Below are positions 1-4,848 of a DNA stretch of 5,394 nt, in pieces; within the stretch, counting starts at the first letter, position 1; each line of letters starts with the position of its first letter. Both the position numbers and the translations under genes were made by a program. This DNA comes from Methylococcaceae bacterium NSP1-2 (GTDB taxonomy: Bacteria; Pseudomonadota; Gammaproteobacteria; Methylococcales; Methylomonadaceae). A model generated the notes under the pieces. It made no database searches, had not been told where the DNA came from, and was given only the letters and a program-made list of their open reading frames with translations. The DNA lies in the NCBI GenBank assembly GCA_002256685.1, contig NQJH01000137.1, forward strand, positions 1 through 5,394. The letters run 5' to 3'.

Positions 1-1
1 T

Positions 2-181
2 TTTAGTAATGACAACAAAAGTAAGGTGTATATCGGTTCATCTGCTTCTGAATTAGAAAAACAATTGGCAATTAATGGATTACAAGTAAAAGAACTTGCC
101 ATGAAAGACAGGGAAACTGAAAACCTAAGAGAAATCATCGCGTTATTGAAAAGAGAACCAACCCAATCCAAACCGATTTAA
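2..181 (+). CDS. C-terminal fragment of an unidentified coiled-coil protein (5' end outside window)
   Basis: An open frame enters from the left edge and ends at TAA 179-181, leaving 59 codons. The only Met is deep inside, so the true start lies upstream of the window. The visible tail is rich in Glu, Lys, Leu and Ile. From about residue 17 to 52 it reads as an amphipathic helix (SELEKQLAINGLQVKELAMK, then RETENLREIIALLKR), probably a short coiled coil, followed by a polar Pro-containing end (EPTQSKPI). Similar Lys/Glu/Leu tails occur behind helix-turn-helix domains in small XRE-type regulators, but no DNA-binding domain is in view, so the function is unassigned. It is separated from ychF by 148 bp with a candidate promoter, so it is probably a separate transcription unit. 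I am fairly sure it is coding because the frame is open to a clean stop with natural helical composition; the role is unknown. Confidence 0.6.
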   Translation, partial: FSNDNKSKVYIGSSASELEKQLAINGLQVKELAMKDRETENLREIIALLKREPTQSKPI

Positions 182-292
182 ACAGCGCGTGGAAAATTAT
201 CGAACGCTGTGACATGAATCTGTATGCAGTGGATTACTTATCAATAACTGGCTTATAAAAAATATGAAATCAACGACACAGCGGATAACTTG

Positions 293-298
293 TATAAT
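293..298 (+). promoter_or_regulatory. Candidate -10 box for ychF
   Basis: A perfect TATAAT lies 31 bp before the ychF start, which would put transcription start near 305 and give a leader of about 25 nt. The hexamer 17 bp upstream (TCAACG, 270-275) matches TTGACA at only three positions, so the -35 is poor. The rest of the 148-bp gap (182-329) shows only a weak 6-bp inverted repeat, ACAGCG 182-187 with CGCTGT 205-210. Confidence 0.4.
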
Positions 299-329
299 TG
301 TCTATTTTTGAAACTGTTAAGAGAATTCT

Positions 330-1421
330 ATGGCACTGTATTGTGGAATCGTTGGCTTACCTAATGTCGGTAAATCAACTTTATTTAACGCCCTAACACG
401 GGCAAAAATCGCCGCTGAAAATTATCCCTTCTGTACCATTGATCCCAATGTTGGTGTTGTGCCTGTGCCAGATGCGCGTATGGAAAAACTAGCAGAAATC
501 GTTAAGCCTGAACGCGTATTCCCCACCACTATTGAATTTGTGGACATAGCGGGCTTAGTAGAAGGCGCGTCTAAAGGCGAAGGTTTAGGCAATAAATTTT
601 TAGCCAATATTCGTGAAACGGATGCGATTGCTCATGTAGTGCGCTGTTTTCATGATGACAACGTGGTTCACGTTGCGGGTAAAATTGATCCTTTGTCAGA
701 TATTGAAATCATTAATACTGAACTGGCATTAGCTGATATGGCATCGGTCGAAAAAGCATTGTTACGCTGTAGTAAAATTGCGCGTACTGGCAATAAAGAC
801 GAACAAGCCAAAAAATTGGTGTTAGAGCGCGTGTTAAAACAATTGGAAGCAGGCGATCCTGTTCGCACAATGGGTTTAACGGAAGATGAAACCCTACTCT
901 TTAAAGACCTGTGTTTAATGACCCTCAAACCCACTATGTACATTGCTAACGTACAAGATGATGGTTTTGAAAATAATCCGATGCTGGATAGCGTCAGAGA
1001 ATTTGCCGCTAAAGAAGGCTCAATGGTTGTGCCAATTTGTGCCGCCATCGAAGCTGAAATTTCCCAGTTAGATGAAGATGAGAAAAAAGAATTTCTCGAT
1101 GACTTAGGTTTAGAAGAACCCGGTTTAAATCGCGTTGTTAGAGCAGGCTACGAGCTACTGAAGCTAGCCACTTACTTTACTGCTGGTGTTAAAGAAGTTA
1201 GAGCATGGACGATTCCTGTCGGTGCAACCGCGCCTCAAGCGGCAGGTGTTATTCATAGCGATTTTGAAAAAGGCTTTATTCGTGCTGAAGTTATTTCTTA
1301 CGCTGACTTTATCACCTACAAAGGTGAACAAGGCGCGAAAGATGCAGGAAAATGGCGATTAGAAGGTAAAGATTACGTTGTTAAAGACGGCGATGTGATG
1401 CACTTTCGATTCAACGTTTGA
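330..1421 (+). CDS. ychF: Redox/ribosome-associated P-loop ATPase YchF (OLA1/YchF subfamily of Obg-like GTPases)
   Basis: This is a full-length 363-residue YchF, matching the usual length of about 363. The N-terminal G domain has the P-loop GLPNVGKST at residues 9-17 and the switch II motif DIAGLVEGAS at 72-81. It lacks the catalytic Gln of classical GTPases, as is normal for this hydrophobic-substituted group. The base-recognition motif sits at N207-V-Q-D210, where E. coli YchF has NVNE. The non-canonical NxxE is what gives the family ATP preference, so Asp for Glu is a conservative change. A coiled-coil insertion spans roughly 125-200, and a TGS domain fills about 278-361 (DFEKGFIRAEV at 311-321). 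Family members bind ribosomes and nucleotide and are linked to translation quality and oxidative stress responses; they are cytoplasmic. The start is preceded by an AAGAGA-like ribosome site. In many gammaproteobacteria pth lies directly upstream, but here a coiled-coil protein does. Identification is very secure. Confidence 0.97.
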   Translation: MALYCGIVGLPNVGKSTLFNALTRAKIAAENYPFCTIDPNVGVVPVPDARMEKLAEIVKPERVFPTTIEFVDIAGLVEGASKGEGLGNKFLANIRETDAIAHVVRCFHDDNVVHVAGKIDPLSDIEIINTELALADMASVEKALLRCSKIARTGNKDEQAKKLVLERVLKQLEAGDPVRTMGLTEDETLLFKDLCLMTLKPTMYIANVQDDGFENNPMLDSVREFAAKEGSMVVPICAAIEAEISQLDEDEKKEFLDDLGLEEPGLNRVVRAGYELLKLATYFTAGVKEVRAWTIPVGATAPQAAGVIHSDFEKGFIRAEVISYADFITYKGEQGAKDAGKWRLEGKDYVVKDGDVMHFRFNV

Positions 1422-1446
1422 CAAATTAAGAGCGGGTATCTATAAT
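1418..1446 (+). promoter_or_regulatory. Consensus sigma-70 promoter for the tRNA-Met gene
   Basis: TTGACA at 1418-1423 and TATAAT at 1441-1446 are both perfect hexamers with the ideal 17-bp spacer. The -35 box overlaps the ychF stop codon (TGA 1419-1421). Transcription would start about 1453, some 20 nt before the mature tRNA 5' end at 1473, which suits an RNase P-processed leader. The bases just after the -10 are GC-rich (cccgctc), a discriminator type known from stringently controlled stable-RNA promoters. That regulation is inferred, not shown. Confidence 0.85.
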
Positions 1447-1456
1447 TCCCGCTCTT
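1428..1456 (+). terminator. Inverted repeat, probable ychF terminator, overlapping the tRNA promoter
   Basis: AAGAGCGGG (1428-1436) and CCCGCTCTT (1448-1456) form a perfect 9-bp stem with an 11-nt loop, directly behind the ychF stop. The stem is GC-rich and is followed by TTT overlapping its base, but the T-run is short, so termination may be partial. The loop holds the TATAAT of the tRNA promoter. A role as a protein-binding dyad at that promoter is an alternative. Confidence 0.55.
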
Positions 1457-1472
1457 TACAAAGCCCCCAAAT

Positions 1473-1549
1473 GGCGATATAGCTCAGTTGGTTAGAGCAC
1501 GGGATTCATAACCCCGGGGTCGGTGGTTCAAATCCACCTATCGCCACCA
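1473..1549 (+). tRNA. tRNA-Met (CAT), elongator type, CCA encoded
   Basis: The 77-nt cloverleaf folds well. The acceptor stem is GGCGATA (1473-1479) with TATCGCC (1539-1545), then A and an encoded CCA (1547-1549). The D stem is GCTC/GAGC (1482-1485, 1495-1498). The anticodon arm is 1500-1516 with anticodon CAT at 1507-1509. The T arm is GGTGG/CCACC (1522-1526, 1534-1538) around TTCAAAT. Pairing of the first acceptor base (G1-C72) excludes initiator tRNA, which has an unpaired 1-72 position in bacteria. CAT could also belong to tRNA-Ile2 (modified by TilS), but the variable loop GGGTC and the D arm match the E. coli elongator Met gene, so Met is preferred. The last anticodon-stem pair (31-39) is A opposite C, a mismatch. 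The gene sits 51 bp after ychF with its own promoter; no clear terminator follows. Confidence 0.93.
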
Positions 1550-1807
1550 TCAAATCGTTCCAATTTAGTCTCTTCTGTTCCACTGTTATATTTCGCATTT
1601 TCCTCTTAGTTGCCACTAAAAACGCTCATACTGCGTTTAATAATCTCATCCGCGTTAAACCCGACACAACTCAGTGTGTAATGCACTTTGCGTATTCGCT
1701 TAGGTAAAATTTATAGCGTGGAAAAAATGACGCTAATGACAAGCCTTACTCAATCAACCTTTAATTGTAATACAATAGTCGAGGTTGTACGCATAACAAA
1801 ACATTAT

Positions 1808-1838
1808 CGTTATTTCAACGTATCCTGTTGAAATAACG
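1808..1838. promoter_or_regulatory. Perfect 12-bp inverted repeat upstream of the membrane protein gene
   Basis: CGTTATTTCAAC (1808-1819) and GTTGAAATAACG (1827-1838) are exact reverse complements separated by 7 bases. The dyad ends 35 bp before the ATG at 1874 and 4 bp before a TATAAT at 1843-1848. It is AT-rich and has no T-run behind it, so it is unlikely to be an intrinsic terminator. The position fits an operator or activator site over a -35 region, or a leader hairpin if transcription starts further upstream. Confidence 0.5.
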
Positions 1839-1842
1839 CACT

Positions 1843-1848
1843 TATAAT
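1843..1848 (+). promoter_or_regulatory. Candidate -10 box for the membrane protein gene
   Basis: A perfect TATAAT lies 25 bp before the ATG, giving a start near 1855 and a leader of about 19 nt that includes the AAGGAG ribosome site. No -35 match exists at 16-18 bp upstream (gtatcc region); that place falls in the inverted repeat at 1808-1838. If real, the promoter probably needs an activator. Confidence 0.35.
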
Positions 1849-1873
1849 AATTACAAGAGAAAAGGAGCATTAC

Positions 1874-2626
1874 ATGTGTTGGAGTGGAGAAGCGTCTGGG
1901 GTGTTGGCTGTTGTTGGCTTAAGTACCGCCGCTTATGTGGCTTTAAAAGGAGAATCCAAGGAGCTGTGGATTCCGTTGACTTATTTTGCCTTGATGGAAT
2001 TATTACAGGCATTTACTTACGTTTATATTGATTTATGTGACAATCCCAATAATCAGGTGCTGACTCTATTTGGTTATTTACACGTTGCCTTTCAGCCATT
2101 TTTTGTCAATATGGTGGCGATGTATTTCATTCCCGAAAGTGTCAAATTAAAAATTCGTACTTACGTTTATACCATCTGTGCTATCGGTACAGTGGCAATG
2201 CTGGTGAAAATGTATCCGTTTGCGTGGGCTGGCGAGTGTATAGTCGGTACAGAAGGTTTTTGTGGTCCTCATATTTGTTCTACTTCTGGCGCGTGGCATA
2301 TTGCGTGGCAAATGCCGTTGAATGGTTTGATGTCTAACCCTGTCGAATGGCTATTTGGTTTCAATTGGGGCTTACATGCGTTTAGTTACATTGTAGTGGC
2401 GTTTTATATGCCGCTGATGTATGGCTCATACCGTTTTGTTGCTTTCCATTATTTAATCGGACCGTGGATTTCTGACGTAACCACTGATGATCCTAATGAA
2501 TATGCTGCTGTGTGGTGTTTGTTTTCTATCGCGTTGTGTGTTTCGGTTATTAAAACGCCCATTAGAAAATATCTACACGTTAAAAAATGGCCGTTTTATC
2601 ACACAACGGTGAGTGATTCGTTATAA
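1874..2626 (+). CDS. Polytopic (about 7-TM) membrane protein, probable DUF5765 family, function unknown
   Basis: The 250-residue product is an integral membrane protein without an obvious cleavable signal peptide. Hydrophobic segments lie near residues 8-25, 32-52, 62-86, 97-115, 157-183, 186-200 and 209-227, so about seven helices, with a longer loop at about 116-156 that contains Cys122, Cys130 and Cys135. The start MCWSGEAS, the LMELLQ motif at 40-45 in helix 2 and His70 in helix 3 match what I recall of the DUF5765 family. That name is from memory and should be checked. Further membrane-near polar residues are His168 and His192, which could bind a metal or cofactor (inference). No enzymatic motif is recognised. 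Translation start is well supported: AAGGAG at 1862-1867 sits 6 nt before the ATG. It is monocistronic in appearance, with a long dyad-bearing upstream region and a palindromic repeat downstream. A link to the C1 genes that follow is only positional. Confidence 0.85.
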   Translation: MCWSGEASGVLAVVGLSTAAYVALKGESKELWIPLTYFALMELLQAFTYVYIDLCDNPNNQVLTLFGYLHVAFQPFFVNMVAMYFIPESVKLKIRTYVYTICAIGTVAMLVKMYPFAWAGECIVGTEGFCGPHICSTSGAWHIAWQMPLNGLMSNPVEWLFGFNWGLHAFSYIVVAFYMPLMYGSYRFVAFHYLIGPWISDVTTDDPNEYAAVWCLFSIALCVSVIKTPIRKYLHVKKWPFYHTTVSDSL

Positions 2627-2641
2627 GTCGTTTGGTGGTTT

Positions 2642-2710
2642 GTAGGTTGGGTTAGCAATAACATTGACAATCAATTTGTTGGGTTACGGCTATCGCCTAA
2701 CCCAACCTAC
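2642..2710. repeat. 69-bp palindromic intergenic element (GTAGGTTGGGTTAG type)
   Basis: The outer arms GTAGGTTGGGTTAG (2642-2655) and CTAACCCAACCTAC (2697-2710) are perfect 14-bp inverted repeats. A third copy of the core GTTGGGTTA lies inside at 2678-2686, in the same orientation as the left arm. Elements with this core are, to my knowledge, scattered in many copies through intergenic regions of several gammaproteobacteria and cyanobacteria, and behave like small non-autonomous palindromic repeats (MITE- or REP-like). It has no coding capacity. It sits 15 bp after the membrane protein stop and just before the mtd promoter, so its transcript hairpin could also separate the two units. Confidence 0.8.
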
Positions 2711-2720
2711 CATTGAAATG

Positions 2721-2749
2721 ATGACATAACAACAGGGCTTCTTTATACT
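2721..2749 (+). promoter_or_regulatory. Sigma-70 promoter for the mtd gene pair
   Basis: ATGACA (2721-2726) and TATACT (2744-2749) each match the consensus at five of six positions and are spaced by 17 bp. Transcription would start about 2756, leaving a leader of about 24 nt with the ribosome site TAGGAA (2769-2774). It begins 10 bp after the palindromic element. Confidence 0.65.
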
Positions 2750-2779
2750 TGCCAACATTTATTATTTATAGGAATTGAC

Positions 2780-3688
2780 ATGGAAAAACCATTTATTTTA
2801 CACATGCTAACTACTGCCAAAAACTTAAGCCCTTTTGATGTCAATATGGCATTGGATGCGGGTTGGGTTTCTGCATTACCTTATATTAATGTTGAGCCGA
2901 GTGAAGTACAGGGCTTGGTACAAGATGCTATTTTTTCTCGCAGTGCTAAAAATTTAAAACGCACGGGTATTTTTATTGGTGGTCGTGATACTAAACAAGC
3001 AATGGATATGCTAAAAATTGCTAAACGCTCAATGGTGCCACCGTTTGAAGTATCGGTATTTGCTGATCCTAGCGGCGCGTTTACTACCGCAGCGGGTATG
3101 GTTGCTGCCGTAGAGTATGAATTAATTACTAAATTTAATACCACGCTGGAAGGCAAAACTATTCTTGCTTTAGGTGGTACAGGACCTGTCGGTCAAGTCG
3201 CCGCTGTAATTGCCGCACAAGCGGGAGCTAATGTGAGAATCATTGGTCGTCAACTGGATAGAGCGCAAAATATTGCCGATTTATGTAACAATGAATTTGG
3301 TGAGGGTAAAATCAGCATCACCGCAGGGGCAGATTCTGATAAAGCAGAATACATTAAAACCGCTGATGTGGTGTTTGCTACCGGTGCGGCGGGTATTGAA
3401 TTATTAAGTGCGGAATTGATTGCCTCCGCGCCACAATTAAAAGTCGCGGCGGATGTCAATGCCGTACCACCAGCGGGTATTGCAGGTGTGGATGCGTTTC
3501 ATAATGGCACACCTATTCAAGGCTCTAACAGCGGTGCGGTGGGCATCGGTGCATTGGCAATTGGTAATATTAAATATCAAGCGCAGAGTCTGTTGTTAAA
3601 ACAGATGCTCAACACTGACAAGCCCGCTTATTTGCATTTTGAACATGCGTTTGCAGTGGCTAGAGAGTACATTAAAGCAAAATCTTAA
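2780..3688 (+). CDS. Methylene-tetrahydromethanopterin dehydrogenase, MtdB-like, copy 1 (NADP-type loop)
   Basis: The 302-residue product belongs to the MtdA/MtdB/MtdC family. These cytoplasmic enzymes oxidise methylene-H4MPT to methenyl-H4MPT with NAD(P)+, a central step of formaldehyde oxidation in methylotrophs. The N-terminal substrate domain shows ILHML (6-10), SPFDVNMALDAG (17-28) and IFSR (51-54), typical of MtdB. KRTGIFIGGRD (60-70) and the stretch 85-105 are shared exactly with copy 2. The Rossmann domain has GGTGPVG at 132-138. The next strand ends in IIGRQLDRAQ (154-163), resembling NADP-specific MtdA (GRKLDKAQ); Arg157 could bind the 2'-phosphate. DVNAVPPAGI (225-234) and GNIKYQ (262-267), whose Lys265 aligns with the conserved active-site-region Lys, complete the family signature. 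The best-known MtdB is overall closer than MtdA, and MtdC is possible. TAGGAA at 6 nt supports the start. It is probably co-transcribed with copy 2. Symbol withheld because two paralogs exist. Confidence 0.9.
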   Translation: MEKPFILHMLTTAKNLSPFDVNMALDAGWVSALPYINVEPSEVQGLVQDAIFSRSAKNLKRTGIFIGGRDTKQAMDMLKIAKRSMVPPFEVSVFADPSGAFTTAAGMVAAVEYELITKFNTTLEGKTILALGGTGPVGQVAAVIAAQAGANVRIIGRQLDRAQNIADLCNNEFGEGKISITAGADSDKAEYIKTADVVFATGAAGIELLSAELIASAPQLKVAADVNAVPPAGIAGVDAFHNGTPIQGSNSGAVGIGALAIGNIKYQAQSLLLKQMLNTDKPAYLHFEHAFAVAREYIKAKS

Positions 3689-3754
3689 GTGATTGGATGT
3701 CGCGCTAAACGACTCTAATCTATCTATCCCCGCACTTAACACCGAGGAACTCAC

Positions 3755-4660
3755 ATGGAAAAACGTAGTATTCTTCACATGCTTGACCCGATGCCTAATA
3801 ACAGCCCATTTGATATTAATATGGCAATGGATGCAGGGTTTGATGTGCTTATGCCTTATAGCAATGTCAAGCTGGATAACGTTTATCGATTAACGCAAGA
3901 CGCTATTTTTTCACGCGGACCTTCGGGCGTTAAACGCACGGGGATTTTTATTGGTGGTCGTGATTTAGCTTTAGCAATGGATATGCTAACAACCTGCCAA
4001 CAAGCAATGGTGCCGCCGTTTGAAGTCTCGGTGTTTGCTGACCCTAGCGGTGCATTTACCACCGCCGCCGCGTTAGTGGCGTGTGTGGAAAAAGAATTAA
4101 AAACCAAACACGGTAAAGAATTAAAAGACTGTAATGCCTTGGTGTTTGGTGGTACAGGTCCTGTCGGTATTGCCACGGGTATTATTGCTTCTTTGGCAGG
4201 GGCGACGACTTCCTTAGTGGATCATTTATCGGTCGATACTGCGCAAGATGTGGCGGATGCCTATAATCGCCGTTTTGCTTGCACATTAAAAGCCGCTGTT
4301 GCCGCGAATGATACCGATAAAGCCAAATTAATTGCCAATGCTGATATTGTGTTTTGTGCGGCGAAAGCGGGTATTCAAGTCTTAAGTGCGGCAGTATTAA
4401 AAGAAGCCACGCAGTTAAAAGTCGCTGGTGATGTCAATGCTGTCCCGCCCTTAGGCATAGAAGGTGTTAAGCGTGGTGATTTGGGCGTACCGTTACTTCA
4501 TGCAATAAATGCCACAGGCGCGGTTGGCGTTGGCGCGTTAGCAGTCGGTAATGTCAAATATCAATTGCAACATGAAATGTTAAAACTGATGTTGGCAACC
4601 GACAAACCGCTGTATCTGGATTTTCGACAAGCTTTCGATAAAGCCAGAGAGTTAGTTTGA
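3755..4660 (+). CDS. mtdB: Methylene-tetrahydromethanopterin dehydrogenase MtdB, copy 2 (acidic, NAD-type loop)
   Basis: This 301-residue protein is about 53% identical to copy 1 by hand alignment and catalyses, by family, the same methylene-H4MPT to methenyl-H4MPT oxidation. Motifs: SILHML (5-10), SPFDINMAMDAGF (17-29), LTQDAIFSR (46-54), the shared blocks 60-70 and 85-105, GGTGPVG (132-138), DVNAVPPLGI (226-235) and GNVKYQ (265-270, Lys268). The N-terminal part reads closer to canonical Methylobacterium MtdB (LTQD-IFSR, DAGF, VKL/VTL) than copy 1 does, so the gene symbol is given here. After the second Rossmann strand it has SLVDHLSVD (153-161). Asp156 stands where copy 1 has Gly-Arg, which favours NAD over NADP (inference). 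GAGGA at 3744-3748 lies 6 nt before the ATG. The 66-bp gap to copy 1 has no terminator or good promoter, so both likely share one mRNA. Copy 2 has an extra residue around 161 and a shorter C-terminus. Confidence 0.92.
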   Translation: MEKRSILHMLDPMPNNSPFDINMAMDAGFDVLMPYSNVKLDNVYRLTQDAIFSRGPSGVKRTGIFIGGRDLALAMDMLTTCQQAMVPPFEVSVFADPSGAFTTAAALVACVEKELKTKHGKELKDCNALVFGGTGPVGIATGIIASLAGATTSLVDHLSVDTAQDVADAYNRRFACTLKAAVAANDTDKAKLIANADIVFCAAKAGIQVLSAAVLKEATQLKVAGDVNAVPPLGIEGVKRGDLGVPLLHAINATGAVGVGALAVGNVKYQLQHEMLKLMLATDKPLYLDFRQAFDKARELV

Positions 4661-4666
4661 CATCCA

Positions 4667-4687
4667 CCCCCGCCTAAAAAGCGGGGG
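4667..4687 (+). terminator. GC-rich hairpin directly after mtdB
   Basis: CCCCCGC (4667-4673) and GCGGGGG (4681-4687) form a perfect 7-bp all-GC stem with loop CTAAAAA, starting 7 nt after the stop codon. The sequence after it is ACTCCTTAG, not a T-run, so it is not a textbook intrinsic terminator. It may stabilise the mRNA 3' end or help termination. Its wording (catcc, CCCCCGCC, TAAA, GGGGG, actcc) resembles hairpins often seen at IS200/IS605-type element ends. Confidence 0.5.
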
Positions 4688-4719
4688 ACTCCTTAGTTTA
4701 GCCTTCCATGCCCGAAAGG

Positions 4720-4738
4720 GGTGTCTCTGAAAAACACC
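4720..4738 (+). repeat. Small hairpin in the mtdB-slyD spacer
   Basis: GGTGT (4720-4724) pairs with ACACC (4734-4738) around a 9-nt loop. With a bulge, the stem can be extended outward by AAGG/CTT (from 4716 to 4740). It follows a CCCGAAAGGG mini-palindrome at 4711-4720. These lie 30 nt after the GC hairpin; together they suggest a structured RNA or an eroded element end. The function is unknown. Confidence 0.3.
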
Positions 4739-4791
4739 TTATGTAAATTTTTCGTGGCTCTTGTTTTTAATCCACCACTTATTTTTCAGAC

Positions 4792-4827
4792 AAAATCCGC
4801 ATTAATCTATATCATGACGGATTTTTT
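4792..4827 (+). terminator. Terminator-like hairpin with T-run upstream of slyD
   Basis: AAAATCCG (4792-4799) pairs perfectly with CGGATTTT (4818-4825), and the T-run covers 4822-4827. The loop is long (18 nt) and the stem is AT-rich, so it would be weak. It ends 21 bp before the slyD start. It could end the mtd transcript or act as a leader hairpin. A poor promoter candidate (TTCAGA 4785-4790, 17 bp, TATATC 4808-4813) overlaps it; I see no better slyD promoter. Confidence 0.4.
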
Positions 4828-4848
4828 AACGACCTAGAGGGTTTTATT

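Larger units (their letters stand above)
1550..1873. other. 324-bp stretch without a gene, between tRNA-Met and the membrane protein
   Basis: I find no convincing coding frame or RNA gene here. It contains three small symmetries: TAGCGT 1714-1719 with ACGCTA 1730-1735 (6 bp, 10-nt gap); a 13-bp near-perfect palindrome ATTGTA-a-TACAAT at 1764-1776; and a 12-bp dyad at 1808-1838 listed separately. No obvious intrinsic terminator follows the tRNA. The length and the dyads suggest a regulated upstream region for the membrane protein gene. Confidence 0.5.

Noticed and set aside
668..1048. Open frame of 126 codons on the minus strand inside ychF
   Set aside because: It lies wholly opposite the unmistakable ychF frame, has no ribosome site or family signature, and has the Ser/Ala/Leu-rich composition of an antisense shadow.
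1473..1549. tRNA-Ile2 (lysidine-modified CAT) or initiator tRNA-fMet
   Set aside because: Initiator is excluded by the paired G1-C72. The Ile2 option is less likely because the variable loop and D arm match elongator Met, although modification cannot be seen in DNA.
2780..3688. Calling copy 1 MtdA
   Set aside because: Only the cofactor stretch resembles MtdA. The N-terminus and substrate-side motifs (ILHML, SPFD, DAIFSR, GNIKYQ) are of MtdB type.
3693..3893. 66-codon + strand frame spanning the gap between the two mtd genes
   Set aside because: It runs into mtdB copy 2 in another frame, lacks a ribosome site and has a low-quality Cys/Met/Trp-rich translation. The mtdB start at 3755 has a good ribosome site.
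2881..4176. Several minus-strand frames opposite the mtd genes
   Set aside because: They are antisense shadows of strongly supported coding sequence; two of them even mirror each other because the two mtd genes are paralogs.
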